Assembly: GCA_903908715.1 (NCBI GenBank)
Contig: CAIVSY010000063.1
Coordinates: 94,113-158,112 of the forward strand
Reading direction: 5' to 3'
Length of the DNA stretch: 64,000 nt
Source of the DNA: an uncultured bacterium
Lineage (GTDB): Bacteria > Verrucomicrobiota > Kiritimatiellia > CAIKKV01 > CAITUY01
Numbering within the stretch: position 1 is the first letter of the stretch; the number at the start of each line of letters is the position of its first letter. Shown here one piece after another: positions 9,904 to 18,994 of this stretch. A program made the position numbers and the translations under genes. Below the pieces are notes generated by a model. The model was not told the origin of the DNA. It saw nothing but the letters and a program-made list of their open reading frames with translations, and did no database searches.

Positions 9904-10656
9904 ATGAAGGAAGCGTTGATCATTATCCCAACCTATGACGAAAAGGACAATGTCCGCCCCATAGCGAACGCCGTGTTGTCCAATGTACCTGAGGCAGGCG
10001 TGCTTTTTGTCGACGCGGCTTCACCGGATGGAACCGGCGCCCTTTTGGATCAGATGACCCGGGAGGATTCCCGGATTCACGTAATCCACCAGTCAGGGAA
10101 GCAGGGACTGGGCCGTGCCTACATCGAAGGCTTCCAATGGGCTCTTGCCCGCCATTACCAGTACATATTTGAAATGGACGCCGATTTTTCGCATGACCCC
10201 ACGGAGTTGCCCAACTTTCTTCGCGTAGCACAAAATGCCGATCTTGTCCTGGGTTCACGATACATCAATGGCATCCGCATCACGAACTGGCCATTGAGCC
10301 GTCTTCTCCTCAGCATGGGGGGCGCCCTGTATGTACGCACGATTACCGGCATGCCCTTCTCCGACCCCACTGGGGGATTCAAGTGTTTTCGAAGATGTGT
10401 GCTGGAGGCCATCGACCTGACACGCATCTGCTCCAACGGCTATTCGTTCCAAATCGAAATGACACATGCAGCCTGGATGAACGGGTTTGCCATTGCGGAA
10501 ATTCCCATCACGTTTGTGGACCGCCGTTCAGGCTACTCCAAGATGAACTCCCGAATTTTCCGCGAAGCCTTGTGGATGGTATGGAGCCTTGTGCTGCGGA
10601 ACCGATTCCGCCGGAAACCGCGCAAACGTCAACCTCCCGCGAAGAATACATTCTAA
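9904..10656 (+). CDS. Polyprenol-phosphate mannosyltransferase-like GT2 (Dpm1 family)
   Basis: ALIIIPTYDEKDNV, FVDAASPDGTGALLDQM, QGLGRAYIEGFQWAL, EMDADFSHDP, DPTGGFKCFRR. Confidence 0.85.
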   Translation: MKEALIIIPTYDEKDNVRPIANAVLSNVPEAGVLFVDAASPDGTGALLDQMTREDSRIHVIHQSGKQGLGRAYIEGFQWALARHYQYIFEMDADFSHDPTELPNFLRVAQNADLVLGSRYINGIRITNWPLSRLLLSMGGALYVRTITGMPFSDPTGGFKCFRRCVLEAIDLTRICSNGYSFQIEMTHAAWMNGFAIAEIPITFVDRRSGYSKMNSRIFREALWMVWSLVLRNRFRRKPRKRQPPAKNTF

Positions 10657-11573
10657 TGATTGCTCCGGGAAAGCCTGCCGCTCTGCTCCTGGAGATCTTC
10701 CGGTCCTTTCGTCCCAATCAATGGACCAAGAACCTCGTCGTGTTTGCAGCCTACATCTTCGCCTTTGGAGACCGGACACAATCTCTTGTCACCGGCTCTT
10801 TTCTTCTGGTTTTCGAGGCATTTGTCATCTTTTGCATGGCATCCAGTTCCATCTACCTTCTGAATGACATCGTTGACCGCGAAAATGACCGCAACCATCC
10901 CCTGAAGCGATATCGTCCTGTTGCCGCTGGCAGCGTTCCCGTGCCTGCCGCGGCCATTCTTTCGGTAGTATTGGGCGGCTCGGGCCTGGTTACAGCCTTT
11001 GTCCTGAACTTTTTCTTTGGCCTCCTCATCCTGGCTTATCTATGCTTACAAGCCGCCTATTCCCTCTGGTTGAAGCACACTGCCCTCGTTGATGTTTTTA
11101 TCATCGCGACTGGGTTCATCTTCCGGGCGGCGGCCGGCGGCATTGTGATCCATGCCCCCCTTTCCCCCTGGTTCCTTCTTTGCGCTTTCCTGCTTGCTCT
11201 CTTCCTTGCCCTCTGTAAGCGAAGGCATGAAAAGTTGCTCATGGAGAACCTCGCAAATACCCGCCCTAGCCTGGACCAGTATGACTCCAAACTGCTGGAT
11301 CAGTTGATTGCCATCGTCAGCGCCTCAGTCATTGTCTGCTATTCAATTTATACCCTCTGGCCCGACACCACCCGGAAGTTCGGCACATACTGGCTTTCCC
11401 TCACAATCCCTTTTGTCATTTTCGGCATTTTCCGCTATCTGGACCTCGTATACCGCAAAGAGGGTGGCGGGAGACCGGAGAAGGTTCTCCTCACCGACCT
11501 CCCGGTGATCGTTATACTTCTGCTCTATAGCCTGACTCTTCTGGTAATCTTCCTGCTCGCCAAACCGATGTGA
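10656..11573 (+). CDS. UbiA-family prenyltransferase (decaprenyl-phosphate phosphoribosyltransferase-like)
   Basis: RPNQWTKNLVVFA, YLLNDIVDRENDRNHPLKRYRPVAAG, multiple TM segments; start overlaps the stop of the preceding GT2. Confidence 0.85.
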   Translation: MIAPGKPAALLLEIFRSFRPNQWTKNLVVFAAYIFAFGDRTQSLVTGSFLLVFEAFVIFCMASSSIYLLNDIVDRENDRNHPLKRYRPVAAGSVPVPAAAILSVVLGGSGLVTAFVLNFFFGLLILAYLCLQAAYSLWLKHTALVDVFIIATGFIFRAAAGGIVIHAPLSPWFLLCAFLLALFLALCKRRHEKLLMENLANTRPSLDQYDSKLLDQLIAIVSASVIVCYSIYTLWPDTTRKFGTYWLSLTIPFVIFGIFRYLDLVYRKEGGGRPEKVLLTDLPVIVILLLYSLTLLVIFLLAKPM

Positions 11574-11698
11574 ACGGGAGACTGGATGCCTTGGCCTCTT
11601 CACGATGCCCGGCTCATCACGGCATCCCATCCCAACATATTCCGCCTGCCAACTTGTACTCGGATAGAGTCCATGCTATCGTGCGGCAATTCTTGTCT

Positions 11699-12109
11699 AT
11701 GCTAAAGGGTGCCGAGAACACTCAACGAGCAGACGAAAGGCATATCGTGAAAATATCATTGCATCTGGGCCAGAACGAAAGTTATACCTCCGACGGCGAC
11801 AGGGAGAAGGCACTGGAGCGGGAAGTGGCAGCCTGCCGCAAGGGCGACTGGGAAGCCAAAGCGCGCCTTGTTAACACCTTCATGCCTTTGCTGACTTCAC
11901 TGGCAAGGAAGCGCACCTCGGAAGTGGCAGACATCAACCGGTACATCGACGCCGGCAAGGAGGGTTTGCTTTCAGCAGCTAAGCATTACAAGGAATCGGG
12001 CCATACCAAGTTCCAGATTTTCGCTTTGCGCTACATCGAGGACGCAATGTCGAATGCCGATCGTCACGGCATCTTCAGTCGTATTCTTGCTTTCTTTGGC
12101 CGCTCCTGA
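11699..12109 (+). CDS. Short sigma-70 region-2-like protein, no region 4 seen
   Basis: EREVAACRKGDWEAKARLVNTFMPLLTSLARKRTSEVADINRYIDAGKEGLLSAAKHYKESGHTKFQIFALRYIEDAMSNA resembles sigma region 1.2/2; ORF ends shortly after. Confidence 0.55.
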   Translation: MLKGAENTQRADERHIVKISLHLGQNESYTSDGDREKALEREVAACRKGDWEAKARLVNTFMPLLTSLARKRTSEVADINRYIDAGKEGLLSAAKHYKESGHTKFQIFALRYIEDAMSNADRHGIFSRILAFFGRS

Positions 12110-12130
12110 TTCTCCGCCCGCCATACGGCC

Positions 12131-12784
12131 ATGGTTAGAGAGCGAACTTCCTTCCGCGACTTCCAGGACCATTTCTTCCTCCCTCCCGAAGCAGGTGGGG
12201 TGGCCAATGCCATTGCGGCAATAAAAGCCAACGGCGCACCGCTCGAAGTCGATCTGGGGTGCGGGCGCGGCCGCTTTCTGCTTGAGCGGGCCAAGCTCTG
12301 CCCTTCTCATTTTTTCATCGGCGTCGAACGCATTCTTCTACGACTTCGGAAAATTGATGCTCGAGCAGCCCAAAAAGGCATTCCCAACATCCGGCTCATC
12401 CGTTCCGATATCCGCGCCGCTCTTCGTGACTTGATCCCGGATCAAATCGTCAATGTTTTCTACCTGTATTTCCCGGATCCCTGGCCCAAGCGTCGTCATC
12501 ACAACAGGCGCATTGTTTCGCCCGAATTTATTCAGTCCATCCACGATAAACTTGCAGCCGGAGGCATCATCCATCTTTGCACCGATCACCCTGAGTACTT
12601 CAGGACTATGGAGAGGGCATGGGGCAGCGATACACGATTCCGACAAACGCCCCCATTGATACCCGGGGAAACAGAAGAGACAGATTTCGGTCTCATCTTT
12701 CGTCGCAAGGGATTGCCAATCTACCGTTGTTCCTTTCAGAAAGGCCCACCGGCATCCTTCGCCGCTACTCCATCGGGATCCTGA
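12131..12784 (+). CDS. trmB: tRNA (guanine-N7-)-methyltransferase
   Basis: LEVDLGCGRGRFLLERA, FIGVERILLRLRKI, VFYLYFPDPWPKRRHHNRRIV. Confidence 0.93.
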   Translation: MVRERTSFRDFQDHFFLPPEAGGVANAIAAIKANGAPLEVDLGCGRGRFLLERAKLCPSHFFIGVERILLRLRKIDARAAQKGIPNIRLIRSDIRAALRDLIPDQIVNVFYLYFPDPWPKRRHHNRRIVSPEFIQSIHDKLAAGGIIHLCTDHPEYFRTMERAWGSDTRFRQTPPLIPGETEETDFGLIFRRKGLPIYRCSFQKGPPASFAATPSGS

Positions 12785-14141
12785 ACCAGAACCGGCTTCC
12801 CACATTGGCAGCACCGGCATTGCTCAGCGGACTCTTTACCCCAATCGTTCCCCCATGCGCCTCAACGGTCAGCCGGCAAAACGTCAATCCCAGTCCCGCG
12901 AAACCGCTTCCCGTGCGCACACCTCCCTGAATATATTTCTCAAATACTGAAGGCTGCAATTCAGCCGGAACTCCCGGCCCCAGGTCGGCAACACCCACTT
13001 CCATACACCCCTGCGCCTCCCGGCAATCCACCTCCACAATGGAATGATCGGGCGCAAACTGTATCGCGTTTGTTATGAGGTTGAGTACAACCCGGGAAAT
13101 CAACTCCCTGTCGCAACAGACAACAACGGGATCACATTGTATTAACACTTGAATATCCTTGAGGCCTGCAAGACCGCTCACCCTGTGATTAACCTCAGTC
13201 ATTACCTCTTGCATCTCGCAAGGGGCCTTGCGTAACGGCATTTTTGCGGATTCCAGACGCGCCACGTCCAGCAGGGTGGATGCCATATTCAGCAAGTCTG
13301 CAGTAAAGTCATGGGCACAGATCAGGAAACGACGCGCCTCTTCCCCCATTGAACGGCCCAAAGCCCTCTCCAATAACTGGAGACTGCCCTCTATACCTCC
13401 AACAGCATGTTTGATGTCGTGAACAACCAACTGGCTCAGATTATCCCGCCACATCTCAAGTTCCATAAGCTTGCGGTAGCTCGCTTCAAGCTCAGCCATG
13501 GCACGACCCTTCTCCTGATTCGCGGCCTGGGCTTCGTCCCTTGCCCTGATGATTTCGGATCTGGCTTCCTCCCGCTCTGAGATATCACGAATGAGAACCA
13601 CCATTCCACGGTGGCCCTTCAGACTGCTAGCGACGGTTTCAACGGGAAAGCGTTCCCCCTTACTTCGCACACCAATGCCAGTCCCAATATGAAAACCAAA
13701 CCGTGCCAGCGATGTCTCGATATCCCGCCCCCCGATCGGCAGTGGGTTGGAATGGAACAAGAGATCACAACTCTTGCCAATGACAGCCGCCGGGCCATAT
13801 CCGTACATGGCTTGCACTGCCGAACTGCACATCTGTACGACCCGGTCAGGGCCGATTACAACAAGCACATCAGGCCCCAAACTCCCGAATATAGCCTCCC
13901 ATTCCTCGCGCTCCGTCTGTGATCTTCGTAGCAGGTAGCAGGCCCCCAGCAGTAAGGCCAGCGACCAAAGAACAAGGATGTTCGTCATCCACTCCTGGCT
14001 CAACATGGCCCCGGCGGCAGGCGGACCACCTAAAGAACTCTTCAAAGTGACACCAATCCGTTGCAGGGCTACAAAGAAAGCCGTCATAACTGCCAACCAC
14101 ACCAGTATCTGACGGTTCAAGCGTGACAATATCCTGTGCAT
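12765..14141 (-). CDS. Membrane PAS-domain sensor histidine kinase
   Basis: N-terminal TM segments, PAS (GPDVLVVIGPDRVVQMCSSAVQAMYGYG), H-box VVHDIKHAVGGIEGSL, N-box VVLNLITNAIQFAP, G-boxes DLGPGVP and GLGLTFCRLTVEAHGGTIG. Confidence 0.88.
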   Translation of the reverse strand: MHRILSRLNRQILVWLAVMTAFFVALQRIGVTLKSSLGGPPAAGAMLSQEWMTNILVLWSLALLLGACYLLRRSQTEREEWEAIFGSLGPDVLVVIGPDRVVQMCSSAVQAMYGYGPAAVIGKSCDLLFHSNPLPIGGRDIETSLARFGFHIGTGIGVRSKGERFPVETVASSLKGHRGMVVLIRDISEREEARSEIIRARDEAQAANQEKGRAMAELEASYRKLMELEMWRDNLSQLVVHDIKHAVGGIEGSLQLLERALGRSMGEEARRFLICAHDFTADLLNMASTLLDVARLESAKMPLRKAPCEMQEVMTEVNHRVSGLAGLKDIQVLIQCDPVVVCCDRELISRVVLNLITNAIQFAPDHSIVEVDCREAQGCMEVGVADLGPGVPAELQPSVFEKYIQGGVRTGSGFAGLGLTFCRLTVEAHGGTIGVKSPLSNAGAANVGSRFWFRIPME

Positions 14142-14169
14142 ACCCAGATCATCCCTCTGAGCCTTCCAA

Positions 14170-15105
14170 TCAATGCACCATCATTCCTGCCACAATGCGC
14201 CGGCCCCGGAGAAACGCGTCACAGGTCATGGATTTCCGCCCTTCCGGCTGGATTTCCAGCAAGCGTAATGCGGTTCCCCGGCCCGCTTGAATCAGGATTC
14301 CTTCCGGCCCCACCTCGGATATGGCCCCCGGAGTTCCTTCTGATAACTCAGGCCTTGCCTTAAGAATCTTGACGCGACTCCCTCCCGCAGGAATCTCACA
14401 GCAGCACCCCGGCCACGGCTGGAACGCCCGTACCCGGTTGTAAAGGCCATCCGCCGTCAGGTTCCAGTCCAGAACGCTATCCTCCTTTTTCAATTTCGGC
14501 GCATAGGTAGCTGAGGCTTCATCCTGGACCATGCGTGGAACCTTGCCGGCTCTCACCAATGCCATTGTCTCCATCAAGACATCTGCACCCGCGTGCGCAA
14601 GACGCTCATGCAGTTCAACCGCCGTGTCCTCGGGACCGACCGGAATTTCCCTCTTGAGGATTATATCACCTGCATCCATCCTGTCGTTCACGAACATTGT
14701 TGTGACGCCTGTCACGGTCTCACCGAAGGCAAGCGCCCACTGTACAGGTGCAGCCCCGCGGTACTTGGGCAGCAGGGAACCATGAACATTAATACACCCT
14801 TGCGGCGGCAAGACCAGCAAAGGGGTTTTTAGCAATTGCCCGTAGGCGACAACAATGATCACATCGGGCCGAGTTGCGCTCAATCGCTCGAGACTCTCAT
14901 CCGAATTAATGTTCAGTGGGCTAAAAACGGGAATCTGCCGCCCTTCCAGGAATCGCTTCACCTGGCAACCTGTTACCTCCAGATTACGCCCCCGAGGCCG
15001 GTCCGGCTGGGTCACCACCAGAACAACCTCGTCAAACGAAGAACGCAGGAGTAGCTCAAGCGAGGCACAGGCAAATCCGGAGGACCCCATGAACACGATT
15101 CGCAT
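14170..15105 (-). CDS. fmt: Methionyl-tRNA formyltransferase
   Basis: MRIVFMGSSGFACASLE, VVVAYGQLLKTPLLVLPPQGCINVHGSLLPKYRGAAPVQWAL, RVRAFQPWPGCCCE. Confidence 0.93.
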   Translation of the reverse strand: MRIVFMGSSGFACASLELLLRSSFDEVVLVVTQPDRPRGRNLEVTGCQVKRFLEGRQIPVFSPLNINSDESLERLSATRPDVIIVVAYGQLLKTPLLVLPPQGCINVHGSLLPKYRGAAPVQWALAFGETVTGVTTMFVNDRMDAGDIILKREIPVGPEDTAVELHERLAHAGADVLMETMALVRAGKVPRMVQDEASATYAPKLKKEDSVLDWNLTADGLYNRVRAFQPWPGCCCEIPAGGSRVKILKARPELSEGTPGAISEVGPEGILIQAGRGTALRLLEIQPEGRKSMTCDAFLRGRRIVAGMMVH

Positions 15106-15127
15106 GGCCCGACACATCCCTTCCCGC

Positions 15128-15733
15128 TTACGACACAACCTTTTCCCCGGACTCCAGAAGCTTGTCACGCGCCCGGGCGGATGAGTTCATCACCCTCTGC
15201 AACAGATTCCTCCCGCGGCAGTCTATAGCAACGACAGCAGGGAAATCCTTGATTTCCAGTTCCCATAGCGCCTCGGTAAGTCCGAACTGCTCACCAAAAT
15301 GCACCGCCTTGACAGCTACAACCCTGTCTGCCAGAACCTGGGCCGCCCCTCCGACCGCGTGCAAATACACGCAGCCCGCTGAATGACAGGCTTTTGCCAT
15401 CACACGCCCCATACTTCCCTTCCCAATCACAACGCGGACACCATGCTCTTGCATAATCCGGGGCAGGTAGGCCTCCTCCCGGGTAGATGTGGTTGGGCCA
15501 GCGGCACGAACCTTCCAGCTGTTATCCTCCCGTATCACCACGGGACCACAATGATAAATGGCCCCCTCACGCAAGTTGACGGGGCAAGCCCCCCCCTCAT
15601 AAAGGTACTTGTGCAAACGGTCACGGCCTGTGAACACGAGTCCGCTGACTAAAACAAATTGCCCCGTGCGCAGGGAATAAACCTGCTCCACTGTAAAAGG
15701 ATATATCAGCCGTCGTGGACTCAGTATAGCCAC
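15128..15733 (-). CDS. Class I fumarate hydratase (or related Fe-S dehydratase) beta subunit
   Basis: GLVFTGRDRLHKYLYEGG, AIYHCGPVV, AAGPTTSTREEAYLPRIMQEHGVRVVIGKGSMG; likely GTG start overlapping the alpha-subunit stop. Confidence 0.85.
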   Translation of the reverse strand: MAILSPRRLIYPFTVEQVYSLRTGQFVLVSGLVFTGRDRLHKYLYEGGACPVNLREGAIYHCGPVVIREDNSWKVRAAGPTTSTREEAYLPRIMQEHGVRVVIGKGSMGRVMAKACHSAGCVYLHAVGGAAQVLADRVVAVKAVHFGEQFGLTEALWELEIKDFPAVVAIDCRGRNLLQRVMNSSARARDKLLESGEKVVS

Positions 15734-16623
15734 CGCTTCAGCCCCCCTTTGGTAGTAATCAGTGCCCCCCTGCGACGAAAAGCCCAGCACATATAGGATA
15801 CCGAGACGAAAAACGAGGCAGGCAACCGGCTCAAGGCGCCAATCTTGACCCCAAGCAACGTGGCATTCCCACCCAACCCCATCGGCCCGACCCCAAGCAG
15901 GCGACTTTCCTTGAGGATACGCTCCTCCAGACGCGCCAGAACCTTGACTTCGGACCGATCGTCGACTTTCCTCAGGAACTGATGCTTGGCGTGTTCACAT
16001 CCCGTACACCGATCCCCTCCGACGCAAACACCGAGAACGCCCGGGGAACACCCATTCCCTTGTATTGAAACAATCGCGTCCAGAAGACATTTCCTGACGC
16101 CCTCCAAATCCCTTCCCGCCCCGAGTCTGTCATCCGGAAGGCTATACTGCCGCCCGGCGTTTTCGGACCCCCCCCCCTTCATGATCAAGCGCACATCCAC
16201 GGTACTGCGCGCACATTGCTCAAACCGAAATACAGGGGAGCCGTGTGCCACATTCGTGGGACAAGATTCCCCGGACAGGGTATCGATGGTGTTCTGTCGC
16301 AGGTATCCCATCCGTGTCGCTTTGGCAACCGCCACACGGGTCACAGCCGCCAACGCATTCGTATCGAAACCGACAGGTACTTGGAACGAGAAGCAAAGCG
16401 TACCCGTGTCTTGACAAATCGGCGCGTCCTGATTGCGGGCTTTGCGGATATTCTCAAGGATGGTTTCAAGCACCCATCGCCCCCGACTTCCGCCTGGCTC
16501 AGCGGTATACGCTCTCTTGATAGCCTGCTCCACATCCGAAGGCAAATCAACGGACGTCCTTCGAATGAGTTCAAAGAGACTGGATTCCCATTGTGAATGG
16601 TTCTTCATGCCTTTTGACGTCAT
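15721..16623 (-). CDS. Class I fumarate hydratase (or related Fe-S dehydratase) alpha subunit
   Basis: APICQDTGTLCFSFQVPVG, CPTNVAHGSPVFRFEQ, LIMKGGGSENAG, GVCVGGDRCTGCEHAKHQFLRKVDD, GLGGNATLLGVKIGALSRLPASFFVSVSYMCWAFRR. Confidence 0.87.
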   Translation of the reverse strand: MTSKGMKNHSQWESSLFELIRRTSVDLPSDVEQAIKRAYTAEPGGSRGRWVLETILENIRKARNQDAPICQDTGTLCFSFQVPVGFDTNALAAVTRVAVAKATRMGYLRQNTIDTLSGESCPTNVAHGSPVFRFEQCARSTVDVRLIMKGGGSENAGRQYSLPDDRLGAGRDLEGVRKCLLDAIVSIQGNGCSPGVLGVCVGGDRCTGCEHAKHQFLRKVDDRSEVKVLARLEERILKESRLLGVGPMGLGGNATLLGVKIGALSRLPASFFVSVSYMCWAFRRRGALITTKGGLKRWLY

Positions 16624-16632
16624 GTATCATAT

Positions 16633-17802
16633 TCAGGGCATCAGTTCAACAGCCACATGGTCTGCCAACTCGCGCCCCCTTCGCGTCAGCCGCCACTTTT
16701 CCCCACCCCCTTCAACCAGTCCCTCTCGCACAAGACGAGACAAGGTCCTACCCCATGACTCCAAAACGGACGTCTCACAGCCAGACTCCCTTTTTACCAC
16801 ACTCAGGTCCACCCCCTCTGCCAATCGCAAGCCGAAAATCAAGCGTTCGACGGCATCCAAGGTGGTGTCCAGCCTGTCTTCCTCGCGAACCGGAGCTGTT
16901 CCTGCCTGCAGTGACGCGATATAGTCATCCAGATTCGCTCGGTTCGTCCACCGCCTCCGGCCGATGCGTGATGCTGCCGCACAACCAAGCCCCAGGTAGT
17001 TTCTGCCCCGCCAGCAGGCAAGGTTGTGCCGGCACGCAAACCCAGGTCTGGAATAGTTGGATATCTCATAGCGTTCATAGCCGGCCGCGCACAAGACGTC
17101 TTCCGCAAGGATAAGCATATCCAGTTGCTGCTCGGAATCGAGCAATTGAATCCCGCCGCCACAAACCGCATCCAAAAGAACAGATCCTTCCTCAGCCGTT
17201 AAGGCATATACAGACACATGCTTTGGGCCCCATTGGACAACCCTGCGCAACATTTCACACCACACCGCCGCATCCAGACCCGGCACGCAGGCGATCAGGT
17301 CCACACCCCAGTTCACAATCCCTGATTCATGGACAGCCTCAATACATGACTCGATGTCGATCAAACGATGTCGCCGACCCAGCAGTTCCAGTGAGGCATC
17401 CCGCAGGGATTGTACGCCGACACTGACTCGGTTGACGCCCACCTCACGCCACTGACGAAACATCGTGCTTGTCGCGCCAGCGGGATTTGATTCAATAGTC
17501 CATTCCTCAACATCTTCCGGACTCCAGTCGCACGAAAACAATTCCTCCCGGAGCACATCACACAGGGCACGGACTTGCGAAGCGGATAGCAAAGTCGGCG
17601 TGCCGCCACCGAAATAGACGGTTTTCGGCTTTATGCGACCGTGTTCCACCGTCAGCTGCCGGGCTTCTTTCCGAACCGCCTGTATCCACTCATCCGCCCT
17701 GCCGACAGAATACGGCACAGAGTAAAAGGCACAGTAGAAACACTTGCCGTCGCAGAAGGGGACGTGAACGTACAAACCCTCTATATTAGCCGGCACGCGC
17801 AT
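16633..17802 (-). CDS. hemW: HemW-like radical SAM protein (oxygen-independent coproporphyrinogen III oxidase family)
   Basis: LYVHVPFCDGKCFYCAFYSVPY, VYFGGGTPTLLSASQV, NRVSVGVQSLRDASLELLGRRH. Confidence 0.88.
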   Translation of the reverse strand: MRVPANIEGLYVHVPFCDGKCFYCAFYSVPYSVGRADEWIQAVRKEARQLTVEHGRIKPKTVYFGGGTPTLLSASQVRALCDVLREELFSCDWSPEDVEEWTIESNPAGATSTMFRQWREVGVNRVSVGVQSLRDASLELLGRRHRLIDIESCIEAVHESGIVNWGVDLIACVPGLDAAVWCEMLRRVVQWGPKHVSVYALTAEEGSVLLDAVCGGGIQLLDSEQQLDMLILAEDVLCAAGYERYEISNYSRPGFACRHNLACWRGRNYLGLGCAAASRIGRRRWTNRANLDDYIASLQAGTAPVREEDRLDTTLDAVERLIFGLRLAEGVDLSVVKRESGCETSVLESWGRTLSRLVREGLVEGGGEKWRLTRRGRELADHVAVELMP

Positions 17803-18640
17803 GCAACTCATCCACCAGCTGATCCGGGACACATAGATTCCCAAAACCGCGCCCCATGTGGATATCGGGGTTGACCGCGCCATGGAAATCGGAACCTCCA
17901 CTGACGGCCAGATCGAGTTCCCTTGCAAGTGCGAGACAAATCCTCACCTGCTCCTCATCATGCTCTGAATAATAAGCCTCGATCCCGCCCAATCCGACGC
18001 CCTTCAACTCCGCAACCAGATCCCGCAAGCCGCTTCGTTTCATGCCGAGCGTAAATGGATGGGCCAGAACGGGAACTCCCCCAGCCCGCCGGATCATGCG
18101 CACGCTTTCCTCGGCTGAGAGCCGATAGCGTTCCACATATGCGGCCTTGCCCTTTCCAAGATAACGATCAAACGCCTCATCCTTGGTGCGTACATAACCA
18201 CGAGCGATCAGCGCCTGTGCAAAATGTGGTCGTCCAACTACATCTTCTTCCGAGAAAGCAGCAACTTCCTCCCATGTCAGGGAGAGCCCCAATTCGTTAA
18301 GCCGGGCAAGAATCACATGATTACGATCCTCTCGTCCCCCACGCAACTGAACCAGGACAGACTCAAGTTCCTGCGAACGGTAGTCCAGAAAATACCCGAG
18401 CATATGCATGGTCCCGCCTTTGAAATCCACGCTGATTTCAACGCCGGCTATCCCCCGCACTCCTTCTGCCTGACAAGCATCCAGAAACGGCCCTACCCCC
18501 GTGGTCCCGTCATGATCAGTTAGTGCAATGGCCGTAAGCTTGACACGGGCCGCCTCCTTGGCCAGCGCTGCAGGCGTCAGACTCCCATCGGAATAGGTTG
18601 AATGCGTGTGCAGGTCAATCACTTCGTCCCCCTTTGCCAT
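17786..18640 (-). CDS. PHP-domain metal-dependent phosphoesterase
   Basis: VIDLHTHSTYSDGSLTPAALAKEAARVKLTAIALTDHDGTTGV, VLAHPFTLG, VSGGSDFHG; start at MAKGDEV. Confidence 0.9.
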   Translation of the reverse strand: MAKGDEVIDLHTHSTYSDGSLTPAALAKEAARVKLTAIALTDHDGTTGVGPFLDACQAEGVRGIAGVEISVDFKGGTMHMLGYFLDYRSQELESVLVQLRGGREDRNHVILARLNELGLSLTWEEVAAFSEEDVVGRPHFAQALIARGYVRTKDEAFDRYLGKGKAAYVERYRLSAEESVRMIRRAGGVPVLAHPFTLGMKRSGLRDLVAELKGVGLGGIEAYYSEHDEEQVRICLALARELDLAVSGGSDFHGAVNPDIHMGRGFGNLCVPDQLVDELHARAG

Positions 18641-18690
18641 CAAAACCCGCAGACCTGCCTTCCGCCGGTACACACCGATCACACAAAGGA

Positions 18691-18767
18691 TGGTGGAGGA
18701 TATGGGAGTCGAACCCACGACCTCTTGAATGCCATTCAAGCGCTCTACCAAACTGAGCTAATCCCCC
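18691..18767 (-). tRNA. tRNA-Ala (anticodon GGC), CCA encoded
   Basis: Reverse strand GGGGGATTAGCTCAGTTTGGTAGAGCGCTTGAATGGCATTCAAGAGGTCGTGGGTTCGACTCCCATATCCTCCACCA: cloverleaf, loop ATGGCAT, G3:U70 acceptor wobble diagnostic of Ala. Confidence 0.97.
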
Positions 18768-18994
18768 ATTCCTTGGCGGGTCAAATTCGGCGGCGAATAG
18801 TGCCTGCTTCCCACCGAATTGTCAACCCTACTCTTTATCGTCCGAATCTCAGCTCTTGACAGATCCGCGGCAATGATCGAAATTGCGATCCCGTTTCGGG
18901 GCACATAGGATAGAAATATCCGTTCGCCCTCCTGGATTTACCCGCAGGCACCAAGGCTGAACTCCGCCTTGGTCCGGAAAGAAGCAGGACTAAT

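Noticed and set aside
18641-18751. N-terminal extension MVERLNGIQEVVGSTPISST... of the PHP ORF
   Set aside because: It is translated antisense-free tRNA sequence: the region lies in tRNA-Ala (18691-18767, same strand). The true PHP start is MAKGDEV at 18640.
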